Source: Solirubrobacter ginsenosidimutans (GTDB lineage: Bacteria > Actinomycetota > Thermoleophilia > Solirubrobacterales > Solirubrobacteraceae). Taken from it: DNA of 32,948 nucleotides. Positions 16,755 to 24,645 of the stretch are shown here, in pieces. The translations under genes and the position numbers were made by a program. A model generated the notes under the pieces. That model saw only the letters and a list, made by a program, of their open reading frames with translations. It did no database searches and was not told the DNA's origin. The stretch is from NCBI RefSeq assembly GCF_027587205.1, contig NZ_JAPDOD010000077.1, forward strand, positions 1 through 32,948, written 5' to 3'. Numbering within the stretch: the first letter of the stretch is position 1; each line of letters starts with the position of its first letter.

Positions 16755-17683
16755 GTGCGCCCGAGGACGAGGACCGTCACGGCGACCGTATTGTCCGTTT
16801 CGTTGGCCGGCGCCGATTCGCTGCAATAGGTCGTGATCACCGCCTGCTGGGTGTTCCAGCCGGGCTCGAGCCTCACCCACGCGGCCTGCGGAATGGCGCC
16901 GACGTCGGCGACGTGGCCATTTGTGGCGTAGGCGGTGGAGAAGATGCTGAACGCCTGCATCACGGGCAGGACGCAGTAGACCTGGGTGAAGCCCGCGGCG
17001 CCGTAGTTGACCAGGTTGGACCGGGGGGCATTGACGCCGGCGTTCTGTGAGGTGAACGTCGTCGTCCAGACGTTGATGATGTTCTGGGCGCCCTCGACGC
17101 GCAGCGCGCCGCCGACCACGAGCCGGCCCCCGGCCGTGTCGATGCGCAGCTGACGGTCGGCGTCGTTGATGACGCGGACGTTGTAATCCTGCGTCGCCGC
17201 GCCGAAGTGGAAGTCGATGAAGGGCGTGCCGCCGGCCCCCGGGGTCGTGTTGTCGGCGCCGAGCTCGATGCTCCCGCCCTGGTCGGTGGACAGTCGGCTC
17301 CTGCCCCAGCGCACGTCGCCGCCCGGGATGTCGAGCACCGCCTGCGGGGTGCGGGTTCCGATGCCGACGCGCCCGGCGTTGTCGATCGACAGCCGCGGCA
17401 GGCTGTTGGTGAACAGGTCCAGCCCGAAACGGTTCGGCCCGCCGGCGGTGCGCGTGGAGGCGATCGTCTCGCCGCTGGGGGAACCGAAGCTCAGGCCAGG
17501 GTCCCTGGCCCCAGAGTTGGCGCCCGGGCCGTCGACGGCGAGGCCGCCCGTTATGACGTCTCCGGTGCGATTGACCTTGGCCGTATCGAGGCGCTGGACC
17601 TCGGTGATCGCGTCGTTCCAGTCACCGGAGCGCACGGTGTCCGCGCGTGACTTGGGGAACGGGCTCTGCGGGGTGAAGGGCAT
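16751..17683 (-). CDS. Tail-fibre-like protein
   Basis: A 310-residue protein with fibre hallmarks. The N-terminal part contains WNDAITEVQRLDTAKVNRTG and TGDVITGGLAVDG, the repeat type found in phage tail fibres. The middle has GRVGIGTRTPQAVLDI, typical of trimeric beta-structured fibres. The C-terminal 110 or so residues (from about 205) form a separate beta-rich domain with two cysteines (VYCVLP and TTYCSES) that may be the receptor-binding tip. It has the position and role of Afp13-type fibres in related particles. AGGAG stands about 6 nt before the ATG. It probably decides which cell or surface the particle attaches to. Confidence 0.8.
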   Translation of the reverse strand: MPFTPQSPFPKSRADTVRSGDWNDAITEVQRLDTAKVNRTGDVITGGLAVDGPGANSGARDPGLSFGSPSGETIASTRTAGGPNRFGLDLFTNSLPRLSIDNAGRVGIGTRTPQAVLDIPGGDVRWGRSRLSTDQGGSIELGADNTTPGAGGTPFIDFHFGAATQDYNVRVINDADRQLRIDTAGGRLVVGGALRVEGAQNIINVWTTTFTSQNAGVNAPRSNLVNYGAAGFTQVYCVLPVMQAFSIFSTAYATNGHVADVGAIPQAAWVRLEPGWNTQQAVITTYCSESAPANETDNTVAVTVLVLGRT

Positions 17684-17702
17684 CCGGATTCTCCTCTCGA
17701 GA

Positions 17703-18197
17703 TCAGAAGACGATGTCCCAGAGGACGGTGAGCTTGAACGCGTTGGTTTTCGTGACCGCGTCGAGGATCACGCGGTTGTACATGACACCGGCCTTGTCGG
17801 CCGTGAACAGCGCCGCCTCGCGCAACGGCTCGGGGCCATTGACCTGATCGAAGTCGAACACCGCGGTCAATGACACGCGCGTGCGCCGCACGCTCGGTCC
17901 ACCGGGTGTCGGCCGGTCGTCGAAGTCGGTGTAGGCGACGGTGGTGATCGGGTTGCGCGGGCCGCGCTCTGACCGCAGCGCCGCGTCGCCGTCGCTGGTC
18001 GCTGTGCCGTCGGTGCCGACCGCGACGTGGGTCACCTTCCCGGGCGGCGCGCCGGTCACCCCCCCGAACAGCTGCGCCACGAGCCGCCGGCCCGTCAACA
18101 CGATCTGGTTCGAGCGGTGCTGGCGCGCGACCAGCGCTCCGGCGCCGTCGGTCAGCTCGATCGTTACGGCCCCGCGGATGTCCAAGTTCTCTCGCAT
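17703..18197 (-). CDS. Tail/baseplate-associated protein, fibre-adaptor candidate
   Basis: A 164-residue beta-rich protein. The C-terminal part (PLREAALFTADKAGVMYNRV, then TNAFKLTVLWDIVF) follows a pattern seen in phage tail and fibre proteins, in which an (E)AALFD-type strand, a MxxR strand and a final W-x-I-x-F strand occur in order. I prefer the ATG at 18197 because AAGGA lies about 7 nt upstream. A GTG at 18215 overlapping the previous stop (GTGA) is a real alternative and would add six residues. Placed between gpI and the fibre, it may connect the fibre to the baseplate. Confidence 0.6.
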   Translation of the reverse strand: MRENLDIRGAVTIELTDGAGALVARQHRSNQIVLTGRRLVAQLFGGVTGAPPGKVTHVAVGTDGTATSDGDAALRSERGPRNPITTVAYTDFDDRPTPGGPSVRRTRVSLTAVFDFDQVNGPEPLREAALFTADKAGVMYNRVILDAVTKTNAFKLTVLWDIVF

Positions 18198-18211
18198 GCC
18201 CATGTCCTTTC

Positions 18212-19471
18212 TCACACGAAGCCGAAGGGGCCGTCGAACGTGGCGATGTCCAATTCCGCCGCGAAGGCGAAGTGATCGCGGGACTCCTGGTTCTCGACGG
18301 CGCTGTTGACGCTCCCGACCGAGAAGGCGTCGCGCGCTCCCGCGTCCTCCGTCGCGCGGTGGTCGCCGAGCAGTGACAGCCGGTCACGCATCGCGTGGTC
18401 CTCGACGCCGAGCACCGAGAAGTGCACGTTGCCCTTCACGCCGGCGGCGCGCGTGTCCGCGACGACCTGCGGGATCGCCTCGGGTCCGAGCCCGGCGAAC
18501 ACGAAGACGTCTCCGGTGTACGTATAACGGCTCAGGAGCGCCTTGACCGTGGTCTCCAGCGACCACGGGACGGTGACGTCGAACGACATCGGGGTGTAGC
18601 GCGTCCACGTCATCTCGACCGCGAAGATCGGCAGGTCGAACGTCTCGCCGGCGTCGAACGTGCTCACGTCGTACTCGGCGCTGCGCGCGCGGTACCTCCA
18701 CTCGCTGGCGTCGAGCGGGATCGGCGGCAGCGCGGGCGCGCCGCCCGCCAGGCCGGTGAAGCTGCCGCTCACGTCGCGCCCGTCGAGCACGGCAGTGAAG
18801 CGGCCGTCGACCGTCGTCGCGAGCACGAGGACGCTGCCGGGCAGGATCACCATGCCGGGATCGCAGCGCACGCCCTGCGCGAGGTCGAGCCGCTCGACGG
18901 TCAGATCGCGCGCGCTGCCGGTGCCGAACCGCCACTCGATCCGCGGCACCGACTCCGCCGCTCCGCGCAGCCGCGTCTCGGCGATCAACTCGCTGGCGCC
19001 GCCGACCGCGGTCACCGTGTCGTAGACGACCCGCTCTGGCAGTGGTGAGAACTCCTCGAGCTGCACGAGCTCCTCGAGGTCGGCCCGCAGCGCGTCCGAC
19101 ACGTTCAGCGTCCCGAGGTCGAACGGCAGGCCGAGGGCCGACTGGACCGCGCCGCGGACCGCGCGGATCGTCCCACCGCCGGTGAAGAGCGGCACGACGG
19201 ATTTCAGCCGCCGCCGGAACGCATCGTCGCTCTCGACCGACCCATGCGGCAGCGGGCGGCGCGCCACGCCGTAGATCGCGCCCAGCCCGTCCAGCGCCGC
19301 GCCGGACGCGTAGTCGACCCAGTGCGACTTCAGCAGCTGCGCAAGCTTGTCGTCGGCGACCGTCAGCTCGGCGCCGATGGCGTCGAGCAGGCGGTAGACG
19401 AGCGAATCGCGCTCCGCCGCGCCGTAGGCCTCGGGCAGCACATCGATCAGATGGTCGGTGCGGATCGACAT
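18212..19471 (-). CDS. Baseplate wedge protein, P2 gpI / Afp12-like tail protein
   Basis: A 419-residue baseplate protein. The N-terminal 115 residues match the layout of phage P2 gpI-like tail proteins: LIDVLPEAYGAAERDSLVYR, a long helix, SGAALDGLGAIYGVARRP, and DDAFRRRLKSVVPLFTGGGT. The remainder is beta-rich with repeated motifs (ESRDHFAF, VEDHAMRDRLSL) of unknown meaning. It starts with only a 1-bp gap after the gpJ stop, so the two should be made together. gpJ and gpI homologues pair as the wedge that surrounds the spike. Confidence 0.8.
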   Translation of the reverse strand: MSIRTDHLIDVLPEAYGAAERDSLVYRLLDAIGAELTVADDKLAQLLKSHWVDYASGAALDGLGAIYGVARRPLPHGSVESDDAFRRRLKSVVPLFTGGGTIRAVRGAVQSALGLPFDLGTLNVSDALRADLEELVQLEEFSPLPERVVYDTVTAVGGASELIAETRLRGAAESVPRIEWRFGTGSARDLTVERLDLAQGVRCDPGMVILPGSVLVLATTVDGRFTAVLDGRDVSGSFTGLAGGAPALPPIPLDASEWRYRARSAEYDVSTFDAGETFDLPIFAVEMTWTRYTPMSFDVTVPWSLETTVKALLSRYTYTGDVFVFAGLGPEAIPQVVADTRAAGVKGNVHFSVLGVEDHAMRDRLSLLGDHRATEDAGARDAFSVGSVNSAVENQESRDHFAFAAELDIATFDGPFGFV

Positions 19472-19472
19472 T

Positions 19473-21380
19473 TCAGCTGAAGTCCGCCGTCGCCTTGACC
19501 GCCGAGAGCCCCGGGAAGGCCTTCGCCGAGATCGTCACCGTGACCTGCGGGAGGTGCTGGTCGGCACGGAAGTTGGGCGCGTCGGCCACCGAGATCGCGA
19601 CCGTCGCGGTCGGACCGGCGCTCAGCTCGAGCCGCTTCGCCACCGTGTCGATGTGCTGCGGCGGCTGGTCGGGCGCCGTCTTGAGCACCGCCGCGATCTC
19701 GACGTCGAGGTCGAGCGCCAAGGTGCCGCGGACGTTCATCGCGTTCCCGCCCGCGTCGACCAGCTGGAGCTTGTAGCTGGTGACCTTCTTGGACGTGCTG
19801 AAGCTGTCCAGGCGCAACCCGGCGAGCAGCACGGCGCGCAGGTTGGCCTCGTCGGGTTGCACCCGCTGCGCCGGTCCGACCGTCAGCGGATCCTGGGCGG
19901 GCGCGCCCAGCGCGTCGAGCTGGGCCTCGGCGACGTCGGCCAGCCCGCCGATCTGGAACGCCAGCGCGCTCAGGCGGCGGACCGAGAGCGGGGCGCCGAT
20001 GCGCAGCGTCTCGAACTCGGCGAGCACCGCGGAGACGAACCGGTCGGTGATCCCGGGCGGTGGCTCGACGTCGGGGATGAGGTAGAACACGCCGCTCACA
20101 AGCACCGTCTCGATCATGTCGGCGACGACCCGGATGCCGGCCGCGCGCGTCGCCTCGATGGTCGCCGCGACATCAAGGCGCACGCGCGCCAGATCGCCGG
20201 AGGCCGAGTAGCGCACGCGCACGTCCCCGAGCGGGAGCGAGTCGTCGGACTGGTGGTCGGAGACCTCGACCTCGTCGATCCCCTCGATGCCGAGGACCGC
20301 GAAGCGCAGCGCGTCGAGCGTGGCGTTGCCGGCCCGCTCGAGCGCGTGCCGGGCGCGCTCGCGCAGCTGGTCGTCGGGCTCCGGCAGGCGCCCGCCCTCG
20401 ATCGGCTGCTCGTTGGTGACGCCGCTGATGCCCGCCGGCGGCGTGGGCATGACGGTCACGGTGCCGGCGTTGACGTCGCCCTCCGGTCCGGGCTGTGCGG
20501 CCTCGACCTCGACGGTGACGCTCTTGGGCGCGTAGCGGATCCGCAGCTCGCCCTTGGGGCGCACTCCGTCCGCGAGCGTGATCGTGCGCTCGTCGGCCCC
20601 GAACGGCTCCTGGGGCGTCGTCGGCTTGGTGGCCAGCGTCGTCGCCGGGTTCGGCGCGTCCGAGCGCGGCCAGATCCCGAGCACGGTCGCGATCTTCTCG
20701 CTCGTGTGCACGACGCCGCCGGCGTGGGTCTCGAACTCGTCTTTGAACGTGTCGATCGTCGCCTCGGCGACGGTCAGGAACGTCTTCCCGCGCGTATCCG
20801 CCACGCGGCTGCCGGCGGGGATCACGACCGGCTGCGACGCGGCGTTGGGGCGCACATAGATGACGTGGCCGCGCGCCTTCACCGCCGGGTTGCGGATGAT
20901 CCCGAGCAGCGCCACCACGTTGTCGAGCGCAACATCGGTCGCGATGTCGATGAACGCGCGCCGGTAGGCGGCATCCATCTGCTCGTAGACGTTCTTGAGC
21001 TCGCGCGCGACGGCGCGCACGAGCGTGCCCGCGACGCTGCCCTCGTTGAAGTCTGTCAGCCCGGCGGGGCGCTCCCGGTAGATGTACTCGACGTCGACCT
21101 TGGCGGCCTCGTCGGGGCGCGCGCCGTTCGCGCGCCACACCAGCCGGTTGTTCGTGAAGACATAGTCCGTGCCGGCGACGAACGTCTTGTAGGCGCGCTT
21201 GGCGAGCGCGGACACGCTTGTGAGCTCCTCGGCCTCGCGCGGCAGCTCGTAGGCCGTCACCGTGCTCTGATGGACGAAGCGCCAGCGGGCCGGCTGTTCG
21301 GTGCCGTCGCGCAGGCGCTGCTCGAGCGCCGCGATCACGTCGGCATAGGCGACGGAGAAGGGATGTCCAGGATCGATCAC
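19473..21380 (-). CDS. Baseplate J-like protein (gpJ / Afp11 family)
   Basis: A 635-residue baseplate protein. The gpJ core is visible near residues 105-180 (FNEGSVAGTLVRAVARELKN, then DAAYRRAFIDIATDVALDNV and LLGIIRNPAVKARG), with the later PIEGGRLPEPDDQLRERARH segment where these proteins carry an EPDxxLRxR motif. The N-terminal 100 residues and the C-terminal 150 are additional beta domains. The GTG at 21380 overlaps the gp25 stop as GTGA. It should form the baseplate wedge that changes shape to trigger sheath contraction. Confidence 0.9.
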   Translation of the reverse strand: MIDPGHPFSVAYADVIAALEQRLRDGTEQPARWRFVHQSTVTAYELPREAEELTSVSALAKRAYKTFVAGTDYVFTNNRLVWRANGARPDEAAKVDVEYIYRERPAGLTDFNEGSVAGTLVRAVARELKNVYEQMDAAYRRAFIDIATDVALDNVVALLGIIRNPAVKARGHVIYVRPNAASQPVVIPAGSRVADTRGKTFLTVAEATIDTFKDEFETHAGGVVHTSEKIATVLGIWPRSDAPNPATTLATKPTTPQEPFGADERTITLADGVRPKGELRIRYAPKSVTVEVEAAQPGPEGDVNAGTVTVMPTPPAGISGVTNEQPIEGGRLPEPDDQLRERARHALERAGNATLDALRFAVLGIEGIDEVEVSDHQSDDSLPLGDVRVRYSASGDLARVRLDVAATIEATRAAGIRVVADMIETVLVSGVFYLIPDVEPPPGITDRFVSAVLAEFETLRIGAPLSVRRLSALAFQIGGLADVAEAQLDALGAPAQDPLTVGPAQRVQPDEANLRAVLLAGLRLDSFSTSKKVTSYKLQLVDAGGNAMNVRGTLALDLDVEIAAVLKTAPDQPPQHIDTVAKRLELSAGPTATVAISVADAPNFRADQHLPQVTVTISAKAFPGLSAVKATADFS

Positions 21381-21796
21381 GACAGCGCCATGTCGAAGAC
21401 GAGGTTGAGGGGGGTCGGCTCGGTGATCAGCTCGATGTCCATGTCGAGCCGCACGACGTTGCGGTCGCCGGGCGGCACGCCGGCGGCGATCCGGCGGACC
21501 GCGACGACGCGTGGGTCCGCCTCGAGCGCGGCGCGCGCGTAGGCGAGCGCCCGGGCGTGGGTGCGCACGACGCTCGGCTCGCCGATCAGCTCGTGCAGGC
21601 GCGAGCCGTAGTCCGGCCAGCCGAGCGGCGCCAGCTCGCCGCGCCGCACGACGAGCCGCAGCCGCAGCGCCTGGGAGATCGCGTCGGCGCCGCGCGCGAG
21701 CTCGAGGTCGCCCTGCGTGCGGATCAGGTCCATGCCCCAGCTGACGTCGCGCAGCTCGAGGTCGGTGCCGAACAGCCTGTCGCGCTCGGTGCTCAC
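21377..21796 (-). CDS. Baseplate protein gp25-like (GPW_gp25, Afp9 family)
   Basis: A 139-residue gp25-type baseplate protein. The fold is recognisable from ISQALRLRLVVRRGELAPLG, followed by WPDYGSRLHELIGE and the helix HARALAYARAALEADPRVVA. In T4 phage, gp25 homologues nucleate sheath assembly on the baseplate. The GTG at 21796 overlaps the previous stop (GTGA); the longer open frame upstream is inside the Ig-like gene and not protein-like. The residue usually quoted in the EPR core is represented here by GEPSVV. Confidence 0.85.
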   Translation of the reverse strand: MSTERDRLFGTDLELRDVSWGMDLIRTQGDLELARGADAISQALRLRLVVRRGELAPLGWPDYGSRLHELIGEPSVVRTHARALAYARAALEADPRVVAVRRIAAGVPPGDRNVVRLDMDIELITEPTPLNLVFDMALS

Positions 21797-22476
21797 GCCG
21801 TGATCACCACCGCACGAGCGTCCTCGGCGTGGACGTTCGCGTCGAGCTTGTCCTCGACCCGGAGCCGGAGTGTGTACGCGCCGCTGCCGAGCTGCGGCGG
21901 GAGCGTGCCGCTGTAGCGCACCGCGCCGCCGGCCACGACCGTCAGCGCCGGCACGAGATCGGCGCTCGGGCGGCCGTCGGCCGGGCTCGGATCGAAGCGC
22001 AGGCGATAGCGCAGCCGGTTGATGGCCTGATAGCCGGCATCCCCCCAGAGCGGGGGCCCCTCCGCGTCGATCTGCGCGCCGGCCTTGCTGAGCGAGGCGC
22101 CGGCGGCGGGCGCTCGCAGGGTCGCGCGGAGCACGTGCACGATGCACTTGGTGGGACCCGCCGCGCCGCCGGCGACACCGCCGCTGCGGGTCGCGGCCTG
22201 CGCGGCGGCGTCCTGCCCGAGCTGGTCGGAGGCCGCGAAGGTGAGCACGTGCGTGCCCGCCGCGAGCGCCGGCCGGAGCACGGCCGCGGCGTCTGTGAGC
22301 GCCTGCTCATTGAGCGCGTAGTGGTCTTTGCTCGCGGGGCCGAGACTCGAGTACCAGCGGAAGTAGAGTCCGATCGCGACGGGCTCATCCAGGCGCCCCT
22401 GGAGCGCGACGGTCGCCGGGCTGACGAGCACCGATTCGTCAGCAGGTGCGGCGATGGCCACGCGCACCGCGGTCAT
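21793..22476 (-). CDS. Ig-like/beta-sandwich protein of the injection operon
   Basis: A 227-residue, mostly beta protein without a recognised family. Two halves each look like an Ig-like or carbohydrate-binding-type sandwich: residues 1 to about 90 (VRVAIAAPADESVLVSPATV, then AAGTHVLTFAASDQLGQD) and about 115-227 (ATLRAPAAGASLSKAGAQID, then SGAYTLRLRVEDKLD). ATG at 22476 overlaps the PAAR gene stop as ATGA and the gp25 start follows as GTGA. Its place between tip and baseplate suggests a baseplate decoration or a spike adaptor. No signal peptide is visible. Confidence 0.65.
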   Translation of the reverse strand: MTAVRVAIAAPADESVLVSPATVALQGRLDEPVAIGLYFRWYSSLGPASKDHYALNEQALTDAAAVLRPALAAGTHVLTFAASDQLGQDAAAQAATRSGGVAGGAAGPTKCIVHVLRATLRAPAAGASLSKAGAQIDAEGPPLWGDAGYQAINRLRYRLRFDPSPADGRPSADLVPALTVVAGGAVRYSGTLPPQLGSGAYTLRLRVEDKLDANVHAEDARAVVITA

Positions 22477-22910
22477 AGCTGCCCCGAGGTCGTGAGCGGG
22501 GCGGGCGCGCCGGTCGGCAGGATCGTCGCGAGGTCGTTCGCGACGTTCATGGCGATGGAGTTGGCCTTGATGCCGGGGTTGCCCATGCTGGACTGGACCA
22601 TGCCGGGCCAGGTCGCGGTGCCGGGGTTACCCTGGGCGCACATCCCCTGTGTGACGATCGCCGTGCCGCCGGCCTTGATCGTGGCGTTGAAGGACTGGAA
22701 CACCCACACGCTCACGCCGGGGTCGGACGGGGAGGCGGGCGGCGGCGGGATCAGCACCGGCGCGGGCGCGTTGCCGTGCGGAGGGCCGGCTCCCCGCTGA
22801 CCCTGGACGAGCACCTCCTGGGCATTCGCCTTGACCTTGCCCCCGGCCGCGGCGACCAGATTGAGCGAGCCGGTGAAGTTGAGCATGCCCTTGAGCAGTA
22901 GGTCGCCCAT
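22473..22910 (-). CDS. PAAR-like spike-tip protein (Afp10-type)
   Basis: A 145-residue protein with the Gly/Pro-rich, short-strand composition of PAAR and related tip proteins: NATIKAGGTAIVTQGMCAQG, then GTATWPGMVQSSMGNPGIKA. The N-terminus (MGDLLLKGMLNFTGSLNL) and a proline-rich linker (LIPPPPASPSDPG) precede it. ATG at 22910 overlaps the gpV stop by one base (TGATG). By family knowledge such proteins cap the membrane-piercing spike and may anchor effectors; its neighbours gpD and gpV fit this. A metal-binding site cannot be assigned from the sequence alone. Confidence 0.75.
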   Translation of the reverse strand: MGDLLLKGMLNFTGSLNLVAAAGGKVKANAQEVLVQGQRGAGPPHGNAPAPVLIPPPPASPSDPGVSVWVFQSFNATIKAGGTAIVTQGMCAQGNPGTATWPGMVQSSMGNPGIKANSIAMNVANDLATILPTGAPAPLTTSGQL

Positions 22911-23611
22911 CACGTCCCCGTGATCTCGTTGCCGCTGATCTTCGTGCTGTGCGCCGCGCTGGCGACCGTCAGGTCGCCCTTGACCTCGACGTTGCCGTGC
23001 ACGGTCATCTTGTCGTCGCAGGTGATGTCGAGCGCCTTGCACGCGACCGTGATCGGCTTGCCGTCGCACGTCAGCTTGAGCTCGCTGCCGTGCTTGATCT
23101 CGATCACGATCTCCTTGCCTGCCTGGATCAGCACGTCACCGCTCTTGCCGTCGATGCGGATCGTCGTCTTTGCCTCGCTGTTGTCCTCGGGCTTGGTGAC
23201 GTCGCGTTGCAGGAAGATCGTGCCGTCGTCCGCGAAGCGCAGGTGGTTGAGCGTGCCGTCCTTGACCCGGTGCTCGAACAGCACCTCGTCCGCCTTGGCG
23301 AGGGGGGCGCGCTCGTCCGCGTGGTAGTAGCGTGCGGTGACCAGCGGCTGGTTGAGCTGGCCGTCGACGAAGCACACGAGCACGAGGTCGCCCACGCGCG
23401 GCGGGGCGGCCACGCCGACGTGCGGCACGCCGACGGGAACGCCCCGCAGGACGAGGTCGGAGTGCTTGAGCCGCACGTCGACCTCGAGGTTGTGGTCGTC
23501 GTCGGCGGCGGCGTGCGGGTAGGTCGCGGTCACGACCGCAAGCAGCGCGTCGCTGCGCCGGGCGAGCTCCTCGCGGGCGACGCTGCGCATGATGTTCACG
23601 GCGCCGTTCAT
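22910..23611 (-). CDS. Spike protein gpV-like (VgrG C-terminal half, gp5-type needle)
   Basis: A 233-residue baseplate spike. The N-terminal 110 residues form an OB-fold-like domain (LKHSDLVLRGVPVGVPHVGV, then PRVGDLVLVCFVDGQLNQPL). Residues about 140-230 show the alternating pattern of a trimeric beta-helix needle (TTIRIDGKSGDVLIQAGKEI, then VHGNVEVKGDLTV). ATG at 23611 overlaps the gpD stop as ATGA. Together with gpD it corresponds to a VgrG/Afp8 spike, here encoded as two genes as in phage P2-type tails. Confidence 0.85.
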   Translation of the reverse strand: MNGAVNIMRSVAREELARRSDALLAVVTATYPHAAADDDHNLEVDVRLKHSDLVLRGVPVGVPHVGVAAPPRVGDLVLVCFVDGQLNQPLVTARYYHADERAPLAKADEVLFEHRVKDGTLNHLRFADDGTIFLQRDVTKPEDNSEAKTTIRIDGKSGDVLIQAGKEIVIEIKHGSELKLTCDGKPITVACKALDITCDDKMTVHGNVEVKGDLTVASAAHSTKISGNEITGT

Positions 23612-24645
23612 GGCAGCGTCACGCGGAGGTCGGTGAGGAAGCCGGTGTCGGGCCCGAAGCGATGGCGCAGGCCGCGCAGGTAGCCCGTGCCGTTGGCCCG
23701 CGGATCGGGGTGCCCGCTGATCGTGATCGAGTCGCCGAGCTCCAGCGCGGGGCGCCCGCCGACGCTCAGCCGCGCTTCGCGGGCGCGCGCATTCGCGCCG
23801 GCGAGCCGGCCGGCCGCGAAGCGGTCGGCGAGATCCTTGGTGCGCGCCGCCGGGTCGATCACGAGGAGGCTCGGCTCGCCGCTCCCGGCCGAGCCGCGGT
23901 AGTCGCCGTCGTCGACCGTCAGCCATGACCCGGTGTGGTCACCCTGGCCGGACATCGGGCTCTCCCCGCCCACCTTGACCGCCGCCCACGGCGCCGGCGC
24001 GTCGCGGACCGAGAGCGCGAGCACGTCGCGCCCGTAGGTGAAACCGACCCCACCCACCCCGCCGCCGGCGCCGGCGGCGAGCGCGCCGACCGCCCCGAGC
24101 CCGTCGAGGCTCGCGGCGCCGCCGAGCGCGTGGAACATCCCCTTCCCCCTGCTGTCGGCGTAGAGGGCGAACCCGAGCCGCTCGGCCAGGGCCTGCAGGT
24201 GTGTGTGGGCGCTCGCCCGCCCGTCGACCGCGAAGCTCGGCAGCAGCGGACCGGTGTCCACCGTCCCCGGCGTGACGTCCGCGCGCGAGAAGAGATCGCG
24301 CGCGATCGCGCCCGCGCTCTGGAGCTGGTAAGTCGCGCCGGCGTGGACGTCGAGCAGCGCGTGCAGCCCCCCGAGCGCCCACACCTCGGCGCCGGCGATG
24401 CCCGGCTGCAGGCTCACGACGACACCGGTGAAGACGGCCTGCTCATCGCCGTCGTAGCCCAGCGAGAGCCGCACGGCGTCGTCGAGCGCCACGTCGGCCC
24501 GCTCGCCGAGGCGCACGCGCAGCGCGTCCGCGGGCACGTCGAGGTCGCGTTCGACCGCCAGGAGTGCCGGCGCGGCACGCGGGTGGTCGCCAGACGTCTC
24601 CAGCGACCCGATCGTCAGGCTGAAGGAGGGGCGCACGTCAGGCAT
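23608..24645 (-). CDS. Baseplate hub protein gpD-like (phage late control D, VgrG N-terminal half)
   Basis: A 345-residue hub protein. It begins with a conserved-looking segment (RPSFSLTIGSLETSGDHPRA) and contains the VgrG/gpD-type DDAVRLSLGYDGDEQAVFTG strand pair. A helical middle (LQSAGAIARDLFSRADVTPG, then LQALAERLGFALYADSRGKG) and a C-terminal RANGTGYLRGLRHRFG follow. A flexible Gly/Ala stretch lies near residue 190. ATG at 24645 lies 8 nt inside the RHS gene end, so hub and effector are translationally coupled. It should form the trimeric hub that joins tube and spike. Confidence 0.85.
   Translation of the reverse strand: MPDVRPSFSLTIGSLETSGDHPRAAPALLAVERDLDVPADALRVRLGERADVALDDAVRLSLGYDGDEQAVFTGVVVSLQPGIAGAEVWALGGLHALLDVHAGATYQLQSAGAIARDLFSRADVTPGTVDTGPLLPSFAVDGRASAHTHLQALAERLGFALYADSRGKGMFHALGGAASLDGLGAVGALAAGAGGGVGGVGFTYGRDVLALSVRDAPAPWAAVKVGGESPMSGQGDHTGSWLTVDDGDYRGSAGSGEPSLLVIDPAARTKDLADRFAAGRLAGANARAREARLSVGGRPALELGDSITISGHPDPRANGTGYLRGLRHRFGPDTGFLTDLRVTLP

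Noticed and set aside
19458..21542. 694-codon plus-strand open frame
   Set aside because: Antisense to gpJ, which has clear family features in its own frame.
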